From Macrotrachela quadricornifera (taxonomy: Eukaryota > Rotifera > Eurotatoria > Philodinida > Philodinidae), in assembly GCA_022393335.1 (NCBI GenBank), contig JAJEKB010020545.1:32978-96977 (forward strand): a stretch of DNA of 64,000 nt, written 5' to 3'. Of the stretch, positions 33,301 through 45,700 are shown piece by piece (positions within the stretch are counted from its first letter, which is position 1; the number at the start of each line of letters is the position of its first letter). Made by a program: the position numbers and the translations under genes. Under the pieces are notes generated by a model that did not search any database, had not been told where the DNA came from, and saw nothing but the letters and a program-made list of their open reading frames with translations.

Positions 33301-36300
33301 GTATATGATTATTCTCTCACTACGATTACCTGCCCCCCGTCTTAGCTATATTCTAGACCTGTCAGTACTATGATTATCTAAGAATTAGCTGATTTCGCTT
33401 CCAGGTATAAAAACCGAAAGAGTTTTCCATTAAAAAAATCCAAGAAGCTTTCGGCTTTCCGCTCATCAAAAATACTCACGCAAAAGTATAGTTGACCAAC
33501 AATTTCTACTTCCTGGCTTTATCAAGTAGTATCATCGTTTACCTTCCAAAAGGCATTACTGGAAAACAATTGCTGTCAGTATGACCAGGATTGTCGACAA
33601 AAATACTGAAAGCCGTTGCTAAGTCTGACACGAAACAGTTTCCAGTCGAGACAAGTGACGAACAATGTTAGATGTGTTTATAAACTATGCAAAACTCTTC
33701 TGTTACCCAAATTATTTTAAAAGTTTTATTTTTATTTTTGGAGCATTATGAAATCTGTCGATTTTACGCCACCTTCATTAGAAAAATCAGAATATTCAAG
33801 GATTGGTGTATATATAAACAATCAAGATTTTGCTCTAGTGACAAAAAACATCGAGTTTCCACTTAAGCCTACCCTTTCACATGACATTCTTAAAATAACC
33901 TGTTTGTCTAAAGTATTAAGAGTATAGTGAAGAACTTTTCTATGAAATAACTGATACACGTTCCATCTAAATTCACGTATTATGTGTCCTCAGCAAATAT
34001 AAATGTTTTTCTATGAACTTGACCGTTGTACAATATAAAACAGTATTTTATCACTATCTGTATTATGTAGAAAAACAAATTAAGAAATATATAATAAAAC
34101 TGTAGTATTATTCCTTTTATTACTATGAAAAGTCTCTTGCATTAGTTCAGTATCTAATTAAAACACACATTTTTCTTGATAGAAATGCCAAATCAGTATA
34201 ACAGATTTCATTCACTGATTTTAGTGTACGATAGTTCATTAAACTTATGTCAGCCATATCTCTTCTATAAATAATCAGCAATATAAATGTAGTTCTGAGA
34301 GCTATTATTATTTAGATAGCGTCCGCAAATACATTCGATATTAGTAGATTTCATTTAAAAATGGAGTGTGTTAGAAACTTTTGATTTAAACGTTAGTTTA
34401 ATCATAAGAAATTTCCCTATATTGCATTGGATTCTCTTTTTTCTAATCAAAAAGCTGTCTTGATAATATTAATGATACAAATTTTTCAGGGTGGGCTCAA
34501 TGAAGTTTCGGGTGGGCTGAGCCCACTCCAGCCCACTCCTGACGCGGCCGCTAACATAAATAAGTGAAAACAAAAATCTACTTCAATTTTGCATTAGTTG
34601 CAGCTTACACTTTTCTCCCATATTTTTAAGTATTTTCAAGATAAATATATTTACAAAGATATTTGAATCGTATATTAATGAGAAGATTACATGTTTTCGT
34701 AGGTGTTTGTGAAGATAAGTTGGATGCAATTCTTTTGCTCATGAAGACCTTTTTGCGTGTTTATGGTCATCTATGAACAATTTTGATCGAACATACGTGT
34801 TTGAAGAAAAAATTTCCTTAAAAAAAATTCTTTTTAAGATGATACTTATTCGGATCAAAATGTAGATTATGGAGTTCTGTGAGTATTTGTGAGCATAACT
34901 CACCAAGGTGTGAGTGTTTGTAAGCGGACGTTTCGTACGGTTTTCAAAGGTTGGGTGTTTGTGGTGTTCGCATAAATTACTAATACCCCGGTGTGTGCGA
35001 GATGAGAAGAAAGTGACACTCACCTTGTTGGTTCGTAATGCACTTCCCAAATGCTGTGCTCCTTCATCTCCGATTTGATTTTCTTCGAGTTTCAGTTTGA
35101 TGAGTGTCTGAATGAAGAAATGACGATGAAAATGTCACAAAGTGAGATGAGAAAAAAATGACACTCACACTGTTGCTTCGCAGTGCATTTGCCAGATGTT
35201 CTACTCCGTCAGCTCCAATTTTATTGTATGTGAGATCTAGTTCGATAAGTGTCTGTGTGGAGAAGTGAAGGTAAGTATACGGTAGAGAGATGAGAAGAAA
35301 GCAACACTCACTGTGTTGGCTCGTAGTGCACCTGCTAGGTGCTGCGTTCCTTCAACTTTGATTTCATTGGATCCAAGATTCACTTTCGTGAGCGACTGTG
35401 TGAAGAAGTGAAGATGAAGATGCGACAGATGAGGAGAAAGCAACACTCACTCTGTTGATTCGTAGTGCATCTGCTAAGTGTCGTGCTCCTTCAGTCCCAA
35501 TTCGGTTCACTACAAGGTCCAGTGTGATGATTGTCTGCATAAAGAAGTGAAAATGAAGATACGAGAGGCATAGAAGAATGTGGCACTCACACTGTTGATC
35601 CGTAGTGCATCTGCCAGAAGGCGTGCTCCTTGATCTCCAATTTTATCACAAATGACGTTCAGTTTGGTGAGTGTCTGCATGAAGTGGTGAAGATGTAAAT
35701 ATGAGATTGGCAGATCAAGAACGTAGATATTTCTTTCATTTCTTTATGCTTACGCGAAATAAATATTCATTTAAAGGACTTTGTCTAGGGAAGGGAGTCT
35801 TAAGATGTCTTATAGGTACGCGGAACCTAAAAGGTATTTCGGAAACATTTTTCGAATCCTTATTAGGTTCACTATATCTATAAATTTGCATTCGATGGTC
35901 TTAAAAAGAAGTTCGATGTATTCAGCGACTTAGTGTCATACTACTAATGACGTATAGATATTTTTCATTAGTGAGTTACATTTTAGAAACTGATTAGATA
36001 TCAGCGGTCTCAGTTTTTGATGATGAATCAGATGATGTACTAGGCCATTCTCAATCTGCCATCATACTAAACACAATTGGATACTCTTATGACACCAGAA
36101 TGAAAGCAACAAGTGTTCTGCTAATAGTTTTTTTGCTTACTATTCTGTTACTCAGATTTGTTTCTATACAGTGTGAGTTATTCTTTCCTTCGTAGGACTT
36201 CGTGATTGTAGGTTAGGATGAATACAATTGTGTGTTTTTGAATACATATTGCTAATGTACATATCGACGATGAACATTGTACATATTTTTGGTGGAATAT

Positions 36301-37236
36301 TTTTAATAACATGTGTTTCGACACTTCATTAAGAATGTCTTTGAAGATCAACTTTGAATCACTTAGTTAAATGAGAAAAGTGATATCAAAGTGCATTTTT
36401 ACTTGATACTGTTTGTTTTAGGTGAAGATGGAGGAAGAAGATACTTTGATTTTGTTGAAGATTTGTTTCTACGGTGTTATATCTGATGAAGAGAAGTTTA
36501 TCCATCACAGTCACATCAGATGTTTCATTCACTCACACTTTTACATCATCTGTCTAGTCTTATTCGGCAACACAAAACTAGCATAACTTTTATTCGCATT
36601 AATCAACAGCTACTATTTACCCAATTCTTAGCGGTGCACTATCATTGTGTCAGTAATTAGTTTTTAACTGCGATAAGCATCTCTATTGAAAATACATCAC
36701 TGACTCATTGATGCAACTGATATAAGCAGGTCACTTGGAATATCTTCGACAACGTTTATTGTTGATGCAATAGAGATTGATGCATCAGCCTTTATTTCAT
36801 ATGAGAAAAAAGGAAACTAAGACATTTTCATTCTGTAAGTCATCATGAACACTTAACCAATATGAAAGTAAAGATGAAAAACAACCTCTTTCTTTGTTTT
36901 TCTTTCCTTTTTCTTCCTATCAAACCTTTTGAAAGAAACAAAGAATCAAGTAGTTCACTTCTGTACCGATTCTTGCTTGAGATGTATTTGATGAGACTCA
37001 TCTCATCTGATGACTATTCACAAAAACGATAAATAATTCAACAGTCGATGGAAAGAAGATAAATAAGATGATAAACACGATACCTGATAGCGATGGTAGC
37101 TGTCTACAATCTTGTCGAGTCGTTGGCAAACATTCCTCATGGAACACAAAATTGTGTAATCATTTTGATGGTCGAGAACTCGATAGATAAGTTCTACAGG
37201 CATTGTATGCAGAGAATAAGTTGTTTGTTTGGTCAT
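30359..37236 (-). CDS. F-box protein with 14 ribonuclease-inhibitor-type LRRs, 15 exons, one repeat per exon (448 aa)
   Basis: Exon 1 (37084-37236, 51 codons) encodes an F-box: 'MPVELIYRVLDHQNDYTILCS' then 'VCQRLDKIVDSYHRY'. After a 1.4-kb intron, 13 exons of exactly 84 bp each encode one 28-residue LRR of the pattern TLTxLxLxxNxIGxxGAxxLAxALRxNx: 35591-35674, 35451-35534, 35312-35395, 35169-35252, 35024-35107, 31504-31587, 31363-31446, 31222-31305, 31082-31165, 30941-31024, 30800-30883, 30659-30742 and 30520-30603. The last exon (30359-30460) adds a final half repeat and the stop. All introns are phase 0; most are 55-61 bp. F-box/LRR proteins usually select substrates for SCF ubiquitin ligases, and the LRR horseshoe would bind the target. 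The frame is open throughout. The 3,436-bp intron between 31588 and 35023 holds nested transposons. I saw no other exon in the first intron, but one could be missed. Confidence 0.85.
31618..34989. mobile_element. Foldback element (two arms of about 650 bp) inserted in an LRR intron, itself interrupted by an hAT element
   Basis: The left arm is 31618-32271. The right arm is its near-exact inverse and occupies 32790-33013 plus 34554-34989, split by the hAT element. The outer ends read 'ggggtattagtaatttatgc' and its complement. The 518-bp centre (32272-32789) contains a smaller internal inverted repeat ('gaatcagcgtaaaaact' near 32620 against 'agtttttcacgctgattc' near 32790). No transposase is visible. 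Removing the element leaves a 64-bp intron, close to the 55-61 bp of its neighbours, so the target duplication is probably under 10 bp. Each arm contains the same meaningless open frame ('HTLVSYAHKYxQNSIIYILI'). Confidence 0.85.
33014..34553. mobile_element. Non-autonomous hAT element, 1,540 bp, perfect 8-bp target duplication
   Basis: The direct repeat acataaat flanks it at 33006-33013 and 34554-34561. The terminal inverted repeats are 'tagcggcggcgccagga' on the left and 'tcctgacgcggccgcta' on the right, followed inward on both sides by 'gggtgggct'/'gcccaccc' blocks. It disrupts the right arm of the foldback element, so it arrived later. The 89-codon frame at 33076-33345 lacks a BED finger or hAT dimerisation block; I see no transposase. 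Confidence 0.9.
36100..36486 (+). CDS. Candidate small secreted peptide gene (45 aa), antisense inside the first intron of the F-box/LRR gene
   Basis: Exon 1 (36100-36172) encodes a hydrophobic leader 'MKATSVLLIVFLLTILLLRF' and ends at a strong donor (T|GTGAGT). After a 249-bp intron with a TTTTAG acceptor, exon 2 (36422-36486) continues in frame for 21 codons to TGA, giving an acidic/aromatic mature part with two cysteines. The leader is a good signal peptide, and the intron is much longer than local norms. Signal-like hydrophobic runs do occur by chance in AT-rich DNA, so this needs transcript support. Confidence 0.35.
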
Positions 37237-38937
37237 ATTTGAATACTTGTTTTGCCGTGTGTTGCACTGCTTTTTATAAGATGATGATAGTGTAATGAGT
37301 TTTTGGTTTTTTCCTTCAAGGTGAATGCATATCTATTTGCAATGTGTCATAGATATCGCAACATGATGGGCAAATTTATTCGGAGCAAGAAAAATAGAAT
37401 ATCAAAGTTGTGCGTTGGATTAACTTGAATGATTAAATAGGATGAAACACATGTGATTGTCATATTTTGATTGATAAATATTACAAGCAAAAGCAAAGCA
37501 TCACACAACACGTGTTTTGACGGTGTGGAGAAAGAATAGTTATCATGGCGCGTTTCGACTGGGTAAAGAGTCTCGTTAGATAGTTCTACCTCGAAATCGA
37601 TTCAAGTTTGTAAATAAAAATATCAATAAAACTTAACGAAGTATTATATTTTTAAAAAATATTGTAGGTTAATCAGTATGGACAAAAGTTGAATCTGCAC
37701 TTTTGTGCAAAAATACACGATGTACCGGAGTTTGATAGAAAGTGAACTAATTCAACAAACAGTCTGATATTATCTCTGTGAAAGAATCAATGATCAATGT
37801 TAAAAGTCTTGTAAACTTTGAAAATGTGACTTCTGTTTGAATATCAATTTTCAAACAGAGTATAAAGCTTTAATGGTATTAACACAGCGAGATACTGGTT
37901 CGCCAGATAACAGTGGCAGCAGAGTATGTGATATATATCGATAAAATCAAACTGCGCATCGGTTTATTTTATTTACAAATCTCTCACTGGACCAGTTTGA
38001 TTGAAAAACTATGGCTTCTATCTCATTGTTATCTCTGATTATAATGAGTATATCCGCATATGTCGAAAGTGTAACAGATAGATTGATGAATTGTAATTTT
38101 TTTATATCAGTTTTAATGCTCTTTTAGGCTTCGTGCTAAACTGTTTTCTCTTTGTGTCAAATAGTAATAGAGATAGGGGCGATCTGGATTTTTGAGGATC
38201 GCTACAAAGTTTAGCTCTGATTTTTAAGATTTCAAGAGACTTGAGATACGATAATCGTTATCAAATTTTATAAATTGCATAAATAATATATCTAGTTCAA
38301 GTTCAAACGAGTTTGAACTTTTCTTCTAGTAGATTGACGGAACAAAAGATATTCACATTTCGACTGAAAAAAGATCACCGAAAACAAGGAAGTTTCTCTA
38401 TTGATCTTTTTAAAAATATTTATTACGAGCCAAGACATACTAGAAGAAAAGGAATTGAGGTAAGACAAATTAATGGTTTATTGTTTAGATAGAAATATAT
38501 AAAATTGGGAAAGAGGTGCAAAGAAACAACATCTATCAGAATTGTATTACTGTCTTGGGTAGCTAGGAAGATACTACGAGAAATTATTCAAAAGAATAAA
38601 AATGAAATCAGAAAAGGTAGTATAGATAATAAATAAGTGACTGTAAAGATGAAAATAAATAAAATATTAATGTGAAATGTCGAAATTATAACAATATTCA
38701 AACAGAACCACGGCATTTTGAATATTTGGAAATAATAATGGTGATCCCTGTGTCATTGCATCTAACATAATTATAATGAATCTATGATAGTAGAGTTATT
38801 GTGTTCAAATAATTGTAAAAGCAATTTTGTTGTTCATTTTTCAAATACTCGACTTCTCTTTGATGAACTGGTGAAAATCACAGACTGCCAGCTATTGTCG
38901 TTCTCAAGTTATTCGTTGTACTCCTGTTTTTAGACGG
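37237..38937. other. Intergenic, no gene seen
   Basis: AT-rich spacer upstream of the F-box/LRR gene with no coding or repeat signal that I can support. Confidence 0.4.
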
Positions 38938-39450
38938 TGTACGCCAAACACCGTTTGGTTTGAACGACAGATATTTCACTGACTTTCGTCCACTGCCTGT
39001 GAGGATGGATGATTTCCATAATGATACTATACTCGATCTAATAGTAACCAGCAAACATGAGAGCACCATCGGTGTACTACCTGGCAATGGAGATGAGATG
39101 TTTCAGAAGCAAAGAATGTATTTAACTGGCTATGGACCAAAATCTGTGACAGCAAATGATTTCAGTAATGACATTAAACTAGATTTAGTAGTAGTCAACT
39201 GTTATGACAGAACTGTCAGTATTCTGCTTGGGAACGAAGACGAACTATTTCAAAATCTAAAATTTATATTACTGGTGCTGGTCGCATTTCGGTGACGTCG
39301 GGCGATTTAAGAAAAGATGGTAGATTAGATCTGACAGTGATCAACTCTGATAGTGACATTATCACAGTGCTGCCAGGCAACGGAGATGGGACGTTTCTGA
39401 TTCAAACGATGTATTCAGTTGGTTATCATTCAGCTTCTATCAGACGTTAA
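38938..39450 (+). pseudogene. FG-GAP/VCBS repeat fragment with a frameshift
   Basis: Three beta-propeller-type repeats are readable, each with the DxNxDxxxDLxVxN-like calcium loop and 'LPGNGD' turn: 'DDFHNDTILDLIVTS', 'NDFSNDIKLDLVVVN', and after a frameshift near 39255-39270 'GDLRKDGRLDLTVIN' followed by 'VLPGNGDGTFLIQTMYSVGY'. The frame ends at TAA about 39449. There is no start, signal peptide or further repeats, so this is a broken piece of a longer secreted FG-GAP protein, a family abundant in bdelloid genomes. Confidence 0.75.
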
Positions 39451-42337
39451 TACATGTACATATAACAGTTTTATTCTAACAATACTATACAACTATAATT
39501 GATCTATTAGCAGTCATGAACGTATAAATAAGTAGAAAATCAAAAAATATCTAATAAATATGATTCTATCATGTTGTTAGAATAACAAAGATATAACTCG
39601 ACTTGAATACCGTCAATTTTCATTTATGAGATTTGTTCTGTAGACAAAATCACTTTCTGTTGTGTACTACTTCTTCTTCTCGCGAATTGGCTTGGACATA
39701 TCGATGCAGAAAAGATGTATGCCGCAATTGAGTTTAGATTTGAAAAAAATGGCTCAAACGATCCACCCCAGGTGAAATTCGTACATATTTCATTTTGTGG
39801 AACTCACATATGAAAAATGTGTGCGTAATTGCCTCTTCCTTCCATAATTCTAGATCCCCCACTAGACTAACTTTTGATAAAGTTAGAATAACGATGAGCA
39901 ACATTTATCTTCATAATGAATAATTAAGACTCACTAAGTGTGAAAAAATATAATGAGACAAATGCCAGATTTTTACAGAATATCCTAGAAAAAGTCAATA
40001 CACTGGGAAAATCACTTGTAACGTTAAATGCGACAAACGTCGTTTTGCGGATTGTTAAATTACAAGACACAAAAGATTAAACATTCTCCATATATCAGAT
40101 TATTCCATCATTTTAACTGTACTATATCACTGACATATGACAATTCGACAAATCCTATCTAGCTATCATTTCCTCTCATATTCAAAATGTAATTAGATTC
40201 AATAAAGCTTGCTTTATCGAAGAATATATGTGAAACAGATATAGACATGAAATGCTTTTTTGTATTTTTACATCTCATTCAACATAACTATACTGTTTAG
40301 TTCATTTGATAAATAGTATTGCAGCAGTTTCTAAAAACTAGAGCATTGCCTTTTCCTTTCAACATCGACTATTTAATGAGATTTTCTTGATCGGTAATTT
40401 TGATACCTAGTGTTAGATTCTCATACCTCAACTTAGCTTATGTTTGTTCAAACTTTGTTTCCTCTAATTCGTTGAATTTTTTGATATTTCATTCCAAATG
40501 GTCAATTTTGGGAGCTGCCCATCTGATTCGTCAAAAGTTCGAGCTCGGAAATATGTGATTGGCTGAACTGTTAGACTGAAGGAACCTGATTGGTAGAAAG
40601 ACCAATTGCCAAAATCCTTAATTGGTTGCCTGTTGATATGTAAGCAATCTAAATTTCTAATCTCTTGTTTTTTTTTTACCTTTGACCTTGCCAGCCAACC
40701 ACAAACACCAACATAAACTTTTTTTTTTATTTGATCCTCCTTACATTCGAGGGAATTATTTTCTTAAGAATAACCTTTTTTTAGTTAAAAAAAAAATTTG
40801 AAAAAATCCAAAAAAATTTCATATGACCTTCCTTACGGTCGAGGGAATGAGAAAAAAAAAGTTTAATTCGACAGTCTAGAAGAATTTTATGAAGCATGAT
40901 ATAAGAAAAAATGAATATAAAAAGGAAGGAAGGGCAGTCAAAAAGTGAATTTCTCGGAAAAGAAATTAAAAAATAATATATTTACGTAGCTACAGTGAAT
41001 GTTTTTTATGGATAATCTCATGCCTACAGATAAAATCCAATAAATAAATCAAGTGGATTGTCAATACAACTGTCATATGATATACATACGTCACCCATAT
41101 GAATAATTACATTCATATTTTTTTTTGTGATTTTTAGTACAATTTTTCGAAATGCTTATGAAAGATAATTATGATGATAACATACAAAGAACAGAAAACG
41201 AACAAACTGGCGAGGTCTCATAATAATGTTTACGTGTATTGTTTTGTTTTTCTTCACTTTTGACTATTACCTTCATATTTATTGTGCATCAATTGTTCGT
41301 AATTATCATTTATTTTGTTTTATGTAATAAACATTTATTCTAGATCAATATAGGAACAATATATAAGAAGCTCTTGGAGTTTATTAAATTTACTGAATTT
41401 CTTGAATCCAAAATTATCATTTACAGGTAATTCAAAACGATTCAAGGACATTTTTTATTGTTTTGATTCAAAATATTTCATACTAATTTTTATAAATTAT
41501 ATTGTGAAAAATAATCATGAAACAGGTGTAATGTTTTTGATACTATGGGACTCAAAGAGTTATTATTATCATACTATAAATTTAAACTGTATTAAAATGA
41601 GATGTAGTTTTGAGATATGTGTCCGTGTCATTAGTGTTGTTTACTCCTCATCCTAATTGGAGTACTCTGCTTCTATGTAAATCATTCCGTTTTTATAATA
41701 AAAATCTGTCACAGGATTTATTTCTCTTCATATTTTTATCATTGAATGAAAATAGAATATAAAAATTCCATAGACTATCGATAAAAAAAAATTGTTTATT
41801 TATTCGATGAATGTTCTATTGAAGGTAAAAAGAAAAAAAAGTGTTTAGTACATTGGTTTTTATTATATGAGTAAGAATAAAAAACAAAAAAACCTTTAAA
41901 TACATATTATTATTATTATTACTATTAGTTATCCTTGATTTTGACGCATCAACTATTACAGGTAAGATTCTATATTATTCACTAATAGTTATAAGAATGA
42001 AGGTCAATTAACTTTTGATTGTAATATAAAAGATGTATCTTGCGCAGATAAAATTAAAAAATTTTTTAGGAAAACTTAGCATTTTACTTTCTCCTAGAAG
42101 AAAATAAATTTTATTTTTTTCTATAGGAAGATGTTAAATTGTATTGAACATATTATATCAATGTTATATTTTAATCGTTTCCATAGAAAAAAATGAAAAT
42201 ATCTTTTACATCCAACACAATCGATAGTAGAGCAGGATAAAAAAATATACAAATAAATCACCAGGTTCTCAAGTTCAATCACTTCAAACAGCATCAAACG
42301 TATCATTACCACCCTCACCCTAAACGACAAAAAATTG
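39451..42337. other. Gene-free AT-rich region
   Basis: About 2.9 kb without a supported gene. It contains two similar motifs, 'ccttacattcgagggaat' near 40740 and 'ccttacggtcgagggaat' near 40833, and an ATT microsatellite near 41919-41940. The open frames at 41402-41656 and 42121-42411 are featureless. Confidence 0.4.
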
Positions 42338-42465
42338 TTCAACGACGCATTACATAAAAAAGAATACAAAATTGGTGATTTAGTTGGTTTAAAAATCGAT
42401 AAAGTAGACAAAACAAATGTTACACTTAAAATATCTGCATGTAAAATAATATTGGTTCAATCAAC
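42338..42465 (+). pseudogene. Integrase-type transposon tail fragment (Ginger/KRBA2-SCAND3-like)
   Basis: About 42 codons read '...YKIGDLVGLKIDKVDKTNVT' followed by 'LKISACKI'. This resembles the post-integrase segment 'YxVGDxVGLxIxKVDRTNTxPxxLPCxI' found in Ginger-type transposons and the domesticated KRBA2/SCAND3 proteins. There is no integrase core upstream, and it is truncated 11 bp before a MITE. Confidence 0.5.
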
Positions 42466-42475
42466 ATCAAATGAT

Positions 42476-42649
42476 ATGGGCACAGAAATCCAAACCGTCA
42501 TTTCATTAAAATAGACTCGTATACGGCCATACTATCACAGTATCTGGCCTTGTGTTAATGTCCCGATTAATACAAAGCCGAATACTGTAACACTACGGCC
42601 GCATACGCGTCTATTTTAATGGAATGACGGTCCGGATTTCTGTACCCAT
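42476..42649. mobile_element. Palindromic MITE of about 174 bp
   Basis: Inverted repeats of about 55 bp at each end: left 'atgggcacagaaatcc', right 'ggatttctgtacccat', continuing inward through 'accgtcattycattaaaatag' on both sides. The loop is about 60 bp. No coding capacity. The target duplication is unclear. Confidence 0.8.
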
Positions 42650-42766
42650 CTACAATTTAAAATTTCCCTTTAGGAAAAAATATCCATTTATAATTGAAAT
42701 TTTAAATCCTATTTTTTTTTTATTTTGAAGATAAAATTCAGTACTAATTTATAAAAAAGAAAAACA

Positions 42767-45700
42767 ATGTCTGAAAATCGTGAAGAAAGACCTAGAAACA
42801 TTGAACGTGCCGATACAATGGGTACAAATGTATATTCATCAACAGATAATAAAAGTTTACATAAATCATTAAATGGTGAATTTATTTTTTATCAATTAAT
42901 ACTTGGAGATATATTAAGTGGAAAAGATTCATTTATAAATAATAATTCATCTCTTGAAAAATATTTTCAACCTGAAGACGAAAAAGATAAACAAATAATG
43001 ATAGAATTTGATACGACATATCAACCAAATAAAGCAATACATTGGTATACAAGAGAATCTTGTATTTATAAAATATTAAATAAAGCATTAAGAACACAAA
43101 ATATAGGTAATATAACACCATTTGGACTATATATTAGAGATTTAAATAAACAATTATTTGAAGAATATAAAATGTATGTTTCTAAACAAAAAACATCTAC
43201 AATAAAAGTTTATCGTGGACAACTTATAAGTAAAGATGAAGTTAATCGTCTTAAATCAAATAAAAATCAATTAATATCAATGAATTCATTTTTATCAACA
43301 AGTCAAAATAGAGCAAAAGCATTAGAATTTGCAACAAGTAAACCACCACCTAATGATGAATTAACATCAATTTTATTAGAAATAAATGTTAATTTATTTC
43401 TTTTCAATAAACCATTTGCTGATATTAAACATTTGAGTGCATTTTCAGAAGAAGAAGAAATTCTTTTTATGCTTGGTTGTGTTTTTCGTCTTGATAATAT
43501 AATTTATGATGATAAAAAAAAACTTTGGTTAGCAAATTTAACATTATGTTCACATGAAGATCCTGATATGATAGATTTTATATCAACTATAAATGAACAA
43601 TTACAAGGAAAAAATCATCTTGTTTCTCTTGGAAATTATTATATTGATATACTTAAATATGATAATGCTGAACAACATTTTCAAATGATATTAGAAAAAA
43701 ATTTAGTTAATAATTCAATTGATTTTGCACAATGTCATCATGGACTTGGAAAAGTTCATACGATTCAAGGAAGTTATGAATCAGCTATAGAAGATTTTAA
43801 TAAATCATTAGATTATTTATTAAAAGATTCTTCATTAAATTCTCATCCACTTGTTTCTCAATGTTATAATGATTTAGGTCATATTTATTTTAAACAAGGA
43901 CACAATTCACTTGCATTTGAAATTTATGAAAAAGCATTAAAAACAGAAAATAATATTCCATCAATAACTTATACAGGTTTAGGACATATTCACTTTTATA
44001 TGAAAAATTATACAATGGCATTAGAAAGTTATCAAAATTCTCTTGACAATCAACCTAGAACAGCATGTGCATTAATTGCTAATTCATATATTGATATTGG
44101 AAATGTTTATACAGCTATGAGTGAAAAATCTAAAGCATTACAAATGTATGATAAAGCTATACAATTCCAAGCAATTGATCTTCCTTTAGATCATCCTGAT
44201 CTTGCTAACTCTTTTAATGCAGCTGGAGTAATGCATTTGAAAACAAATGATGAAAACCGAGCTTTAAAATTAATTGATAAAGCTTATCAAATACAATCAA
44301 ATGCATTACCAAATAATCATCCAGATTTTGCAATAACCTATCAAAATTATGCTAACGTATATATGAAAAAAGAGGATTATAAAACAGCAATGTTTTATTA
44401 TGAAAAAGTATTAGAAAATCAATTAAAAACATTATCATCATCTCATCCATCAGTTGTTGAAACTAATTATAATATTACAAATGTTCATTCGAAAATAGAT
44501 ACACATGAAGAACGAAAAGATCTTGAAAATCCACCATTAAAATCTTCATATAAAGATATGGGAGATCTTTCTTTAAATAAATTTAAACTTGATACAACTA
44601 AAGAAAATCTTGATGAAGCTTTATGTTTTTATCATAAATATCTTGATGATGAATTAAAAACAAAATTCTATGAAGATTCATCATTCATTGATGTATATGA
44701 AAATCTTGGTTATATTTATTATTCTAAAGAAAATTTTGATCAATCATTACTTTATTATAGTTATTTAATTGATTGTCATTTACGAAAAATTCCATTTAAT
44801 CAATCTATGATTGATCATGCTTATACATTTATTGGACAAATTTATTTAAAAAAAAAATCTTTTGATCAATCATTATTATATTATCATAATAATGATAATA
44901 ATAATAATTTTTCAATAAATAAACATCATCATATTGATAATATTCATTTTGAAAAACGTCATTTAGATCAAACATTAAATCATTTTCAATCTATTCTTAA
45001 TAAAAAACTTAAAAAATATTCTGAAAATAATCCTGTATTAAATAATTATTATTATATATTAGGTAGAATTTTATATGAAAAAGAATGTTTTGATCAATCA
45101 TTAGAATATTTTTTTAAATTATTAAATAATGAATTAAATATTAAATCCTATAATGATTCATCATTAGAAAATATATATAATGTTATTGCTACTATTTATT
45201 ATCAACAACATAATTATAATCGTTCATTAATTTATTTTTATAAATTAATTGATTCACAATTAGAAAATAAAATAAATAAAAATGTACCAATTGATCATAC
45301 TTATAAAATGATTGGAAATATTTTTTTAAAAAAAAATTTTTATCAACGTAAACATGAAGAAATTAATAGAAAATTTGATTTATATAAAACAAATAAACAA
45401 TTTGAACAATTACATTTAAATGAAACTTTAAGATATTTTAAAAGATTATTACAAACAAACCCTAATCATTATCCATTAAATGATATTCATACAATTATTG
45501 CTAATATTTATGTAGAAAAACATTATTTTCAATGTGCATTAAATATTTTTGAAACAATAATTGATAACCAACAAATAGAACATTTTACCAATAAAAAATT
45601 AATTGCTCGAACATATTTTATGATTGGATATGTTTATGCTAAGCAAAGATTGCCTAATCTAGCATTAGAATATTATAAACAATCATTATATATTTATAAA

